From: Bog-473 sp963745665
GTDB lineage: Bacteria; Actinomycetota; Acidimicrobiia; Acidimicrobiales; RAAP-2
Reading direction: 5' to 3'
Length of the DNA stretch: 64,000 nt
NCBI GenBank assembly: GCA_963745665.1
Contig: CAVUYE010000002.1
Span: 1,860,001-1,924,000 of the forward strand
The notes beneath the pieces were generated by a model, which did not search any database, had not been told where the DNA came from, and saw only the letters and a program-made list of their open reading frames with translations. Both the position numbers and the translations under genes were made by a program. The first letter of the stretch is position 1; every line of letters begins with the position of its first letter. Of the stretch, positions 44,195 through 60,408 are shown piece after piece.

Positions 44195-44630
44195 GGTTCT
44201 GCGCGATGCCGACTACGAGGACCTGCTGGCGTTGCGCACTGGCCTGCGCCGATTCCTCCGTTGGAGCGAGCAGCAGGCGGAAGGGGCCGGGCTGACGCCC
44301 GCCCAGCATCAGCTGCTCCTGGCCATCCGGGGGCATCCCGACCGCCGGGGGCCCACCGTGGGCGAGGTGGCCGACTACCTCCTGCTCCGCCATCACAGCG
44401 CCGTCGGACTGGTCGACCGTGCCGTCGCCGCCAAGCTGGTCAAGCGGGTGCGCGACCCCGACGATCACCGGATCGTCCGCCTCCAGCTCACCGCGGCCGG
44501 GAGCAAGCGCCTCGAGGCGCTGTCCGAAGCCCACCTCGAGGAGCTCGGGCGGCTCGGGCGCGTCCTCCCGACCGCATGGCGCGGGCTCATGCCGCGCCAG
44601 CCGCTGCACGGCATCGAGACGCGGGCCTGA
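44193..44630 (+). CDS. MarR-family transcriptional regulator
   Basis: 145 residues from ATG 44193, which lies inside an operator half-site and six bases after a TATCGT box, so the message is probably leaderless. Winged-helix features: AGLTPAQHQLLLAIRGH, VGEVADYLLLRHHSAVGLVDRAVAAKLV (recognition helix) and RVRDPDDHRIVRLQLTAAG (wing with the conserved DxRxxxLxLT-like pattern). Helices at both ends would form the dimer. It probably represses itself and the divergent DUF3565 unit; ligand unknown. Confidence 0.85.
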   Translation: MVLRDADYEDLLALRTGLRRFLRWSEQQAEGAGLTPAQHQLLLAIRGHPDRRGPTVGEVADYLLLRHHSAVGLVDRAVAAKLVKRVRDPDDHRIVRLQLTAAGSKRLEALSEAHLEELGRLGRVLPTAWRGLMPRQPLHGIETRA

Positions 44631-44647
44631 GTTCCGGGCCGGCCCGC

Positions 44648-46293
<1,646 letters not shown>

Positions 46294-46303
46294 GCCAGGC
46301 AAT

Positions 46304-47122
46304 CTACGGCGCGTCGTGCGCGGCGCGTGCCCTCGGCGAGGAAGGCGATGATGGCCGGCAGCGCGGCGGCGTCCTGCAGGAAGAAGCCGTGGCCCCCGTC
46401 GAACAGCTCGAGCCGGGCGCCGGGGATCGCCCGGGCCAGGAACTCGCTGTTGGCCGGCGGAGCGATCCCGTCGAAGCGCCCGCCGCATACGAGGGTGGGG
46501 CACGTGATGGAGCCGAGGCGGTCGGCCGTGTCGTGCTCGGCCCGGGCCGCCAGCTGGTTGGTGAGGCCCGGGCGAGGTCTCGCCCTGCGTCGTCGAGATG
46601 CATGCGTTCGCTGAGCAGCCGCACCATGTCGGGGTTGGCCTGCTGCCAGGTCTCGTCCCAGCGGGTGTCGATCAGCTGCATCCGCACGGCTGACTCGTTC
46701 CTCGGGGCCGAGCTCGACCAGCTCGTGCAGCGGGTAGGAGGCGCCGCCCGCGCCACCGGCGGACGTGCAGGCCAGGACGAGCCGGCGCACCCGTCCGGGT
46801 GCCGGATGGCCATCTCCTGGGCCACCATGCCGCCGAAGGAGATGCCCGATGACGAGGCAGTCGTCCCAGCCGCACGGCGTCGAGCAGCGCGGCCGCATCG
46901 TCGGCGAAGTCGGCCATGGCGTAGGGCCAGGGCGGCACGCTGCTCTGGCCCAGGCCCCGCTGGTCGTAGGCCAGGACCTCGAAGTTCTCGGCCAGGGGGC
47001 CGTCGCTCACCCGGGGCTGCTGGCGCAGGTCGCCGCCGGTGCCCGACATGCACCAGGAGTCGCTCCCCCGTCCCCTCCAGCTCGTAGTACAGCGAGACAC
47101 CGTTGGCATCGGTCCGGGGCAT
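46304..47122 (-). CDS. Alpha/beta hydrolase (several frame breaks)
   Basis: Composite of about 270 residues from ATG 47122 (MPRTDANGVSLYYELEG). Recognisable blocks: ENFEVLAYDQRGLGQSSVP (strand 4/oxyanion region), ISFGGMVAQEMAIRHPD with a nucleophile-elbow-like stretch (expected GxSxGG; the Ser is visible just before FGG), VRRLVLACTSAGG, PTLVCGGRFDGIAPP with the acid Asp, and FDGGHGFFLQD with the catalytic His. This resembles 3-oxoadipate enol-lactonase-type hydrolases, but the substrate is not determinable. It starts 42 bp after gltD and ends 10 bp before pgi. Confidence 0.78.
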   Translation of the reverse strand: MPRTDANGVSLYYELEGTGERLLVHVGHRRRPAPAAPGERRPPGRELRGPGLRPAGPGPEQRAALALRHGRLRRRCGRAARRRAAGTTASSSGISFGGMVAQEMAIRHPDGCAGSSWPARPPVARAAPPTRCTSWSSSAPRNESAVRMQLIDTRWDETWQQANPDMVRLLSERMHLDDAGRDLARASPTSWRPGPSTTRPTASAPSRAPPSYAAGASTGSLRRPTASSWPGRSPAPGSSCSTGATASSCRTPPRCRPSSPSSPRARAAHDAP

Positions 47123-47164
47123 GGCCAGCACAGTACCGACCGGCCGGGGCGGACGGTGCGGCCG

Positions 47165-53287
<6,123 letters not shown>

Positions 53288-53387
53288 CGGCGTCCTTCCG
53301 AGTGAGGAGAAGTTGAACGGATACCGGGACGACGTTGGCCCGAAGTGGAAAGAACAGGATACACGACCGCTCTCGTAGGCTTGGCAC

Positions 53388-54507
53388 ATGGGATGGCGCG
53401 TCCATGTCGTGGGGGGCGGGGTCATCGGCCTGGCCTGTGCGTGGGAATTGTCACGCAACGGTCATGAAGTGACGGTGGTCGCGCCGGCCCCCGGCCGCGA
53501 CGGCGCGTCGTGGGTGGCGGCCGGCATGCTCGCCCCGGTCACCGAGGCGCAGTTCGGCGAGTCCGCCCTGACCGCGCTGCTGGTGGAGGGCGCCGGCGCG
53601 CTGGCCCGCCTTCGCCGCCGCGCTCGAGGCCGCCACCGGGCACGACATCGGCTACGACACGACCGGCACGGTGACGGTCGCGCTCGATGCGTCCGATCGC
53701 GCCAGCCTCGACGACCTCCTCGCCTACCAGCACACGCTCGGCCTCCGAGGCGCACCGCCGCAGCGCCAGCGACTGCCGCCGCCTCGTCCCGGCGCTGAGC
53801 CCGGCCCTGCGCGGCGGCATCGAGGTCCCGGGCGACCACCAGGTCGACAACCGGGCGCTCCTCGGCGCGCTCGCCGAGGCCTGCCGCGCCAGGCGGGGTG
53901 ACGTTCGTCGAGAGCCGCGTGACCGCGCTCGAGGACGGGCCCGCGCTCGTCCTGGCGGACGGCCGCCGCCTCGCGCCGGACCACGTCGTCCTGGCGGCCG
54001 GCACCGGACTGCCCTCCATCGACGGGCTGGCCGGCGCCGCGCTCCCCCAGCTGCGCCCCGTCAAGGGCCACATCGTGCGCCTCGGGGGCCCCCGACGCCG
54101 CCTCGCCCGTCCCGCTGCTGGCGCGCACGGTGCGCGGCCTGGTGCACGGGCGCTCGGTCTACCTCGTGCCGCGCCGCGACGGCTCGGTCGTGGTCGGCGC
54201 CACCGTCGAGGAGCGGGGCAGCGACACGGCGGTGCGGGCGGGCGCGGTGCACGAGCTGCTCTGCGACGCCCGGGCGATCGTGCCCGGCATCGACGAGCTC
54301 GAGCTGCTCGAGACGGCCACCGGGCTGCGGCCCGCCACGCCCGACAACACGCCGCGCATCGGCTGGACCGGGCTCGACGGCGTGCTGGCCGCCGTCGGCC
54401 ACTACCGCAACGGCATCCTGCTCGCTCCGCTCACGGCGGCGGCTGTCGTCGATCTCGTGGGGCGCCGGCCCGTGGCGCCGCTCATCGAGGCGCTCGCCCC
54501 CGCGTGA
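53388..54507 (+). CDS. thiO: Glycine oxidase ThiO-like FAD oxidoreductase (several frame breaks)
   Basis: Composite of about 372 residues from ATG 53388. The Rossmann loop is VHVVGGGVIGLACAWELS; further blocks are ASWVAAGMLAPVTEAQFGE (ThiO/DAO-type), FVESRVTALEDG, VVLAAGTGLPSI, RPVKGHIVRLGG, YLVPRRDGSVVVGATVEE and the C-terminal FAD segment GHYRNGILLAPLTA. Breaks lie near 53610, 53745, 53895 and 54090. ThiO oxidises glycine to the imine for thiazole synthesis; the following thiS gene, overlapping by GTGA, supports this. TAGGCT six bases before ATG suggests a leaderless message. Confidence 0.85.
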
Positions 54508-54719
54508 CCGCGCTCGTGCTGCAGGTCAACGGCGAGCCGACGGAGGTCCGCGCCGGCGCCACCATCGCCGACCTCGTGGCCGGGCTCACGGCCGAGGCCG
54601 ACCCCAAGGGCGTGGCCGTCGCCGTCGACCGCTGCGTCGTCCCGCGCTCGGAGTGGGCCACCACGCCCGCCCGCGCCGGCTCCCTGGTCGAGGTGGTGAC
54701 GGCCGCCGCCGGCGGCTGA
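54504..54719 (+). CDS. thiS: Sulfur carrier protein ThiS
   Basis: 71 residues from GTG 54504, overlapping the thiO stop. It has the ubiquitin-like beta-grasp pattern (LVLQVNGEPTEVRAGATIADL, then GVAVAVDRCVVPRSEW) and ends in GG, the site that is adenylated and thiocarboxylated. It delivers sulfur for the thiazole ring of thiamine. The expected partner thiG does not follow; the next gene is a patatin. Confidence 0.9.
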   Translation: MTALVLQVNGEPTEVRAGATIADLVAGLTAEADPKGVAVAVDRCVVPRSEWATTPARAGSLVEVVTAAAGG

Positions 54720-54799
54720 GCCCTCTCCGCTGTGGCTCTCTCCGCTGTGCCCTCCCGCTGGCATTGTCGCCGGCGGGCGCCCGGTGCCACAATCGCTCG

Positions 54800-56260
54800 A
54801 TGTCCAACGAGCCCCGCCCGGGACCGACGGCCTTCGTCCTGGCCGGCGGCGGCACCAAGGGCTCCTTCGAGGTCGGCGTGCTGCAGTACCTGGTCGGGCG
54901 TGGAGGGGATCGCGCCCGACATCATCACGGCCACCTCGGCCGGCGCCATCGCGGCCACCGTCCTGGCCCAGGCCCGCACCCTCCCCGAGTTCGAGGACCG
55001 GGTGAACGAGATCGAGGGCGACGTCCTGGCCTGGACCCAGACCGAGCACGTGTTCGGCAAGCAGGCCTGGCTCGGCGCGCTCGACGGGACGGCGCTCGGC
55101 CGCGAGATCCACCAGGAGATCACCGAGGGCACCCGCCCGCCCTTCCCCCTGACCCCCTCGACCGTGCTGGCGGGCAACGAGGTCGTGCCGGCCTGCGACT
55201 CGGGCCGCAAGGGACGGCGCCAGGCCCGGCGGGCCCGGCGGAAGCGCCAGCGCCACCTGGCCCGGCTGGTGGCCGGGGCCGGGCTCCGCCTGCCCACGGG
55301 TCCGGCGGCAGCTGCGCAGCAGCGGCAGCTCGGTCCTCAACCTGGACCCGCTGGAAGGCGCGCTCCGGCACGGCAGCGAGGACGGGGTCCGGGCCGTCGA
55401 CCCCGACGCTCGTCGCCCGCCCCGGCCTCAAGCTGCGGCTGGCCGTCACCGCCCTACGCGCCGGTGTCCTGCGCTACGTCACCGAGGACGGCACCCTGGT
55501 GGAGTCCGACGCCCGTACCCCCGCTCCCGCCGAGTCCGCCGGCCCGGTCGACCTGGTCGACGGCGCCATCGCCTCGGCCAGCGTGCCGATGGTCTTCCCG
55601 CCCCATCCGATGGCCGACGACGACTACGTCGACGGCGGGGTCATCGAGATCGTGCCGGTCTCGGCCGCCGCCGCGCTCGGGGCGACGCGCATCATCGCCG
55701 TGGTGGCGGTGCCGCTCCGGCTCGCCCGCGACGAGCGGGACTACGCGGCGGCCCCCGCCGGCTACATCGGGCTGCGCTCCATGGGGATGATCGGGGTGGC
55801 GGAGCGGCAGATCGCCAACCTCAGCATCCACCTGCCCGAGGGGACGACCCTCACGACGGTGGACCCTGTCGTCGACGTGGTCGGGCTGTTCGAGATCGAG
55901 CCAGGGCTGCTGCGCATCAACAAGGACTACGGCTGGCTGCGCGCCGCCGACCTCCTGGCCGACGGCGACGCCGCCATGCGGGCCGAGATCGCGGACGGCA
56001 CGCACGCCATCGTCGAGGCCCGCCGCGAGGCCTGGCGCCTGGAGGAGTCGCTCTGGGCCGCCGGGCGCATCGTCGACGGCGATGCCGGGACGCTCGCCCT
56101 CGTGCGCGAGCACAAGGAGGCGGTCCGCTCCCTGGTGGATCACCGCAAGCAGCTCGGCTTCCCGGTCCCCGACGGCTGCGAGGACTGGTGGACGGGCTAC
56201 GAGGCGCACACCGCCGAGCGCCCGCAGGGCCTGCCCGCCCTGTCGTCCGGGCGCGGCTGA
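54800..56260 (+). CDS. Patatin-like phospholipase (breaks near 54900 and 55400)
   Basis: Composite of about 486 residues from ATG 54800. Glycine-rich oxyanion loop: FVLAGGGTKGSFEVGVLQYL. The nucleophile Ser is in IITATSAGAIAATVL; note ATSAG in place of the usual GxSxG. The Asp of the dyad is in DYVDGGVIEIVPV (DGG). Between them is an Arg/Lys/Ala-rich insertion (about 55200-55300). A C-terminal helical region of ~120 residues (EARREAWRLEESLW) is extra. Likely a lipid acyl hydrolase at the membrane; the changed elbow makes activity less certain. The middle part is poorly determined because of the breaks. Confidence 0.82.
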   Translation: MSNEPRPGPTAFVLAGGGTKGSFEVGVLQYLVGRGGDRARHHHGHLGRRHRGHRPGPGPHPPRVRGPGERDRGRRPGLDPDRARVRQAGLARRARRDGARPRDPPGDHRGHPPALPPDPLDRAGGQRGRAGLRLGPQGTAPGPAGPAEAPAPPGPAGGRGRAPPAHGSGGSCAAAAARSSTWTRWKARSGTAARTGSGPSTPTLVARPGLKLRLAVTALRAGVLRYVTEDGTLVESDARTPAPAESAGPVDLVDGAIASASVPMVFPPHPMADDDYVDGGVIEIVPVSAAAALGATRIIAVVAVPLRLARDERDYAAAPAGYIGLRSMGMIGVAERQIANLSIHLPEGTTLTTVDPVVDVVGLFEIEPGLLRINKDYGWLRAADLLADGDAAMRAEIADGTHAIVEARREAWRLEESLWAAGRIVDGDAGTLALVREHKEAVRSLVDHRKQLGFPVPDGCEDWWTGYEAHTAERPQGLPALSSGRG

Positions 56261-56301
56261 GGCTCATCGCCGCCGGCAGAGCGCCGCGGCCGACGGCTCG
56301 T

Positions 56302-57291
56302 TCAGACGGTCGGGCCCCCGAGCCAGCCCTTCTTGCGGAAGTACGTCAGCAGGAACACCACAGCCCCGAGCTCGAGGCCGATCGCGAAGACCCAAAAGGT
56401 CCACCCCGACGTGATGCCGCGCACGAGGACGGCGAAGTTCTGCCCGAAGAAGCCGGTGAGGAAGCTGAGCGGCAGGAAGATGGTGGCGATGATGGTGAGC
56501 TGTTTCATCACGACGTTGAGTCGGTTCGACACCGTCGAGAGGTGCGTGTCCATGACGCTGCTGAGCAGGTCCCGGTAGTTGTCCACCAGATCGGCCAGAC
56601 GGATGAGGTGGTCGTAGAGGTCGCGGAAGTAGCGCGCCGCGTCGTCGGTCATGCCGGGGACATCGGTGACGCCGTCGTTGATGCTCGCCATCATGTCCCG
56701 CTGGGGCGCCACCAACCGACGCGTCACCATGAGGTCGCGCTTCATGTCGAAGAGCTCGCTGAGTTGGGCCTCTGTGGGTGCTTTGAGGATGTCGTCCTCC
56801 AGCGCGTCGATCCGGTCGTCGAAGGCTGAGAGATAGGGGAAGAAACTGTCCACCAGCGCGCCGATGACGAGATACACGATGACGATCTGGGGGGACGCGG
56901 CCTCCGAAATGGCGTGGCGATCGAGCCGCGCATGCACCTGCGCCAGGGCGGGGCAGCCCCCCCGGTGGACCGTGACCACGTAGCGGTCGGTCCAGAAGCA
57001 GTGCACCTCGGCGTTCCCCGTGTCCCCGGGATCGGCGCCCCGGGCGACCAGGTACACGAAGCCGTCGTAGTCGTCCATGCGGGGACGCTGGGAGAACCGC
57101 TCGGCCGCCTGCACGGCCAACGGGTGAAATTTGAAGTGCACCCGCAGGAGCTCCGCGACCTCGCCGTCAGACGTCGTGTCCTCGAGGTCGAGCCAGAAGA
57201 ACCCGGTCCCGGCCAGCGCGGCGAGCACGTTCTCCGTCGTCGCCGGCGTGTCGACGCCGCCTTGGCGCAGGCTCCCTTGCAACACGGCCAC
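56302..57291 (-). CDS. CorA-family divalent metal ion transporter
   Basis: 329 residues from GTG 57291. A large N-terminal cytoplasmic alpha/beta domain (FFWLDLEDTTSDGEVAELL) and long helices (DRIDALEDDIL, FDMKRDLMVTRRLVAPQRD) lead to two C-terminal membrane segments (QLTIIATIFLPLSFLTGFFG and TFWVFAIGLELGAVVFLL). The selectivity motif between them is GQN (FFGQNFA) rather than the classical GMN, and the C-terminus has basic residues (YFRKKGW). Probable pentameric Mg2+/Co2+ channel or, with the changed motif, a transporter for another ion. Confidence 0.85.
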   Translation of the reverse strand: MAVLQGSLRQGGVDTPATTENVLAALAGTGFFWLDLEDTTSDGEVAELLRVHFKFHPLAVQAAERFSQRPRMDDYDGFVYLVARGADPGDTGNAEVHCFWTDRYVVTVHRGGCPALAQVHARLDRHAISEAASPQIVIVYLVIGALVDSFFPYLSAFDDRIDALEDDILKAPTEAQLSELFDMKRDLMVTRRLVAPQRDMMASINDGVTDVPGMTDDAARYFRDLYDHLIRLADLVDNYRDLLSSVMDTHLSTVSNRLNVVMKQLTIIATIFLPLSFLTGFFGQNFAVLVRGITSGWTFWVFAIGLELGAVVFLLTYFRKKGWLGGPTV

Positions 57292-57378
57292 AGTCTCCCC
57301 GCACCCAGAGCGGCCTTGGTGGATGGCGGGGACGCCGGACGCCGTCGCCCGAGACGCTGTCGCCCGGGACGCAGTCGC

Positions 57379-58541
57379 TCAGGCGAAACGGCCGGGATCG
57401 AACGCCATCGGCAGCGGGGCCTCGTCCGTCGGGAGCTCGACGCCCACCACCGTGTGGGCCAGGCTCCGCGCCGAGAGCGGCCCCTGCAACAGGCCGTTGG
57501 CACCGTGGCCGGTCGCGACCCAGGCGTTGCCCCAACCCGGCAGCCGTCCCACAATGGCGCGGTCGTCGGCCGACGTCGGCCGCAGCCCGACCCGGGTCTC
57601 GAGGTAGGCGGCGCCGTCCAGTCCCGGTGCCACGGTCAGGCACTCGCGCAGGAGCTCGTGCAACCCGGCCGCGGTGACGTTGACCGAGAAGCCGGCGCCG
57701 ACCTCGAACGTCCCCCCGCAGGCCACCCGCCCCCCGGGCCAGGGCACGAGATAGTGGGTGAGCAGCGGCTGCACGATGGGCCACTCCCCCGTGTCCGCCT
57801 CGCCCGCCTCCACGCCGACACCGAGATGCACGATCTGTCCCTTGGTCGGACCGACCGGCAGCCGGACGCCCAGCCACCGGCCGACCTCGTGCGTCCAGGC
57901 GCCACCGGCGATCGCGACCGCGCCGCACGCCACGTCGGGGTGCCCCTGCACCTCCACGGCGTCGACGTGCCGCGCCCCGCGCCGCTCGCCATCACGCCGT
58001 TGGCCGCGCCCGCCACGAACACCACGCCCCGGGCTGCTGCCGCTTCCTGCAATGCGGCCGCCAGCCCCCGGCCGTCGACCCGGGCCGATTCCGGTGCGTG
58101 CAGCACGCGGTGCACCGGCCCGAGAGGCGGGAAAAGCGAGCTGGCCTCCTCCGGGGTGATCTCGGCCACCTCGCCGGGCGAGCGGCGGAGCACCGTCTCG
58201 GCGAAGGGGGCGAACCAGGTGTCCTCGGTCTCGCGCAGGCCGATCGACAGCAGGCCGCAGCGCCCGTAGCCCGACCGGGTCACGTCGACGCCGTCGGACT
58301 CGATCCGCAGCAAGAGGGACGGGTAGTGCTCGCCGGCCTGGAGCAGGAACGGCCACAGGGCCGGATCCGTCTCCGTGCTGGTGAGCGGGGACAGGATGCC
58401 CGCACCGGCGTCGGTGGCCCGTCCGGGGTGGCCGGCGTCGACGACCGTCACGCTGGCGCCGAGGCAGGCCAGCTCGTAGGCCAGTGCGAGCCCGACCAGT
58501 CCGGCACCGATCACAGCGACGTCGCACTGCTCCGCGCTCAT
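57379..58541 (-). CDS. FAD-dependent amino-acid oxidase-like protein (ThiO/DadA type; break near 57975)
   Basis: Composite of about 387 residues from ATG 58541. FAD loop: VAVIGAGLVGLALAYELA with the acidic residue in VTVVDAGHPG. The next block DAGAGILSPLTSTETDPAL resembles ThiO. After the break near 57975 the protein continues VACGAVAIAGGAWT, VGPTKGQIVHLG, YLETRVGLRPTSADDRAIVG and the C-terminal FAD segment VATGHGANGLLQGPL. It is a paralogue of the thiO at 53388, with the same order of blocks; substrate probably an amine or amino acid. It is divergent from the dehalogenase-like gene with 57 bp between. Confidence 0.82.
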
Positions 58542-58598
58542 GCCCCGAGTCCAGCAGGTCACTCCTCCGCGTGCCACCGGTGCGGCACACTGAGCGCC

Positions 58599-59555
58599 GT
58601 GCAGGTCGTCCGGACACCCGAGGAACGCTTCGCTGAGCTGCCGGGATACCCCTTCGTCCCGCGTCACGCCACGCTGCTCGACGGCCTGCGCTTGCACTAC
58701 GTCGACGAGGGGCCGGCGGACGGCGAGACGGTGCTCCTCCTCCACGGCCAGCCCACCTGGTCCTACCTCTACCGCACGGTGGTGGCGCGGCTGGCCGAGC
58801 AGGGACTGCGGGCCGTGGCCCCCGACCTGATCGGCTTCGGCCGTTCCGACAAGCCGCTCGACCGGGCCACCTATACGGTGCAGGCGCACGTCGACTGGCT
58901 GGCGCAGTTCGTCGTCACCGCCGGCCTGCGCGACGTGACCCTCGTCGTGCAGGACTGGGGCGGGCCGATCGGCCTGGGCCTCCTCGGTGCCACTCCCGGC
59001 CTGGTGCGCCGGGTCGTGGCCGCCAACACGGTCCTGCACACCGCCGACCCCGCGCTGGCCGGCCGGCTGGAATGGGCCTGTCACGCGGGCCCCGACGGCA
59101 CGGTCACGGTGGAGCAGATGCTGCTCGACTACCAGCGCCTGACCCAGGAACTGACGCCGTTCCGGCCGAGCCTCTTCGTGCAGGGGGCCACCGAGTCGGA
59201 CGTCCCGGACGACGTCCTGGCGGCCTACGACGCGCCGTTCCCCGACGAGACCTTCTGCGCGGGGCCGCGCCAGTTGCCACTGCTGATGGGCCTCACCCCG
59301 GCCAGTGCGTGCGCCCGGCTGAACCGGCGCACCACGCGGCTGCTCGCGTCCTTCGCTGGCCCGTTCCTCACCGCCTTCTCCGACGGCGATCCCGCCACGC
59401 GCGGCTGGGCCGAGGTCCTGCAGGAGCTGGCGCCCGGCGCCGCCGGGCGGGCGCACGTCACCATCGAGCACGCGGGGCACTTCCTGCAGGAGGACCGCGG
59501 GCCCCAGCTGGCCGATGTCATCGCGCACTTCGTCGGGGGCACGCCCCCGGGCTGA
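58599..59555 (+). CDS. Haloalkane-dehalogenase-like alpha/beta hydrolase
   Basis: 318 residues from GTG 58599. Sequence signature of the dehalogenase branch: LLLHGQPTWSYLYRTV, with the oxyanion/halide-binding region, nucleophile Asp119 in VVQDWGGPIGLGL (Asp rather than Ser), and the catalytic His in EHAGHFLQED. The Trp after the nucleophile is the first halide-stabilising residue; the second site (Gln-Pro-Thr-Trp) is DhlA/DhmA-like. An Asp nucleophile rules out a simple esterase. The likely reaction is hydrolytic C-halogen cleavage, but natural substrates of such proteins are usually unknown. It converges, stop to stop, on the PspA gene. Confidence 0.82.
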   Translation: MQVVRTPEERFAELPGYPFVPRHATLLDGLRLHYVDEGPADGETVLLLHGQPTWSYLYRTVVARLAEQGLRAVAPDLIGFGRSDKPLDRATYTVQAHVDWLAQFVVTAGLRDVTLVVQDWGGPIGLGLLGATPGLVRRVVAANTVLHTADPALAGRLEWACHAGPDGTVTVEQMLLDYQRLTQELTPFRPSLFVQGATESDVPDDVLAAYDAPFPDETFCAGPRQLPLLMGLTPASACARLNRRTTRLLASFAGPFLTAFSDGDPATRGWAEVLQELAPGAAGRAHVTIEHAGHFLQEDRGPQLADVIAHFVGGTPPG

Positions 59556-60329
59556 CTACGTGGCCGGCTTCGCCTCTTCGGGGTCGGCCTCCGGCGCGGG
59601 AGCGGCCAGCGCGTCGGGCTCGGGCGGGGCGCCCGTGCCCAGCTGCGCCTTCAGGGCGGCCAGCTCGTTGTCCACCTGCGCGTCCTTGCCGACCTGGTCG
59701 AGCTCCTTCTGGATGTCGTCGGTGCCGCCGCCCACGTCCTCGAGGACACCGGACTCGAGCAGCTCGTCGAGGGCGCCCGAGCGCGCCTGCATGGTGGCGA
59801 TCTTGTCCTGGGCCCGCTGCAGCGACGCTCCGGAGTCGTTGAACGACTTCGAGATGCCCGCCGTGCTCTCGTCGACCTCCGAGACGGCCTTGGCCGCCGT
59901 GTACTGCGCCTTGAGCGTCTCCTTCTGGGTCCGGAAGTCGTTGACGCGCTTCTGCAGGGCGTCGAGCGTCGTGGTGAGCTTCTTCTCCTCCTCGTCGAGC
60001 TGCTGGCGCTGCGGCTCCATCTCGTCGATCTGCTGCTGGGCGGCGGCCTTGCGCGACAGCGCCTCTTTGGCCAGGTCCTCACGGTTGGCCGCGAGCGACT
60101 GCTTGGCCTGGTCCTGCAGGTGGTCGACGGTGTGCTGAAACTGCTCCTGCTGCAGCTCCAAGCGCTTCTTCGACGCGGCGAGGTCGACCAGCGCGCGGCG
60201 GACCTGGGTGATCTGCTCGAGCATCTTCTGGTAGGAGAGGTCGAGCATCTCGTCGGGCTTCTCGGCCGCGTCGAGCGCCTTGTTCGTCTTGGCCTGCACG
60301 ATGTCGTGTGCCCGCTGGAAGATTCCCAT
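59556..60329 (-). CDS. pspA: PspA/IM30-family membrane-stress protein
   Basis: 257 residues from ATG 60329, behind AGGGAGGG. The N-terminal amphipathic helix (MGIFQRAHDIVQAKTNKAL) is the membrane-binding part; long coiled-coil helices follow (MLDLSYQKMLEQITQVRRAL, RLELQQEQFQHTVDHL, EMEPQRQQLDEEEKKL), then an Ala/Pro/Glu-rich tail specific to actinobacterial members. It would form ESCRT-III-like rods that repair the membrane. It lies 68 bp after the secreted CAP-repeat gene on the same strand. Confidence 0.9.
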   Translation of the reverse strand: MGIFQRAHDIVQAKTNKALDAAEKPDEMLDLSYQKMLEQITQVRRALVDLAASKKRLELQQEQFQHTVDHLQDQAKQSLAANREDLAKEALSRKAAAQQQIDEMEPQRQQLDEEEKKLTTTLDALQKRVNDFRTQKETLKAQYTAAKAVSEVDESTAGISKSFNDSGASLQRAQDKIATMQARSGALDELLESGVLEDVGGGTDDIQKELDQVGKDAQVDNELAALKAQLGTGAPPEPDALAAPAPEADPEEAKPAT

Positions 60330-60392
60330 GTTTCCCTCCCTGAGGGGTCGGTCCGTCACCCCACCATAGATTGCCCTCCTGTCGTGCGTCGC

Positions 60393-60408
60393 CCGGTTCA
60401 GGAACCGG
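60393..60408. terminator. Short palindrome over the stop codon of the CAP-repeat gene
   Basis: CCGGTTC-AG-GAACCGG is a perfect 7-bp inverted repeat overlapping the stop at 60398-60400. No T run follows on the minus strand, so a terminator role is doubtful. Confidence 0.25.

Noticed and set aside
53288..53387. Thiamine (TPP) riboswitch before thiO
   Set aside because: I looked for the conserved CTGAGA and ACCTGA segments and did not find them; the space of 100 bp is also shared with the gltB start.
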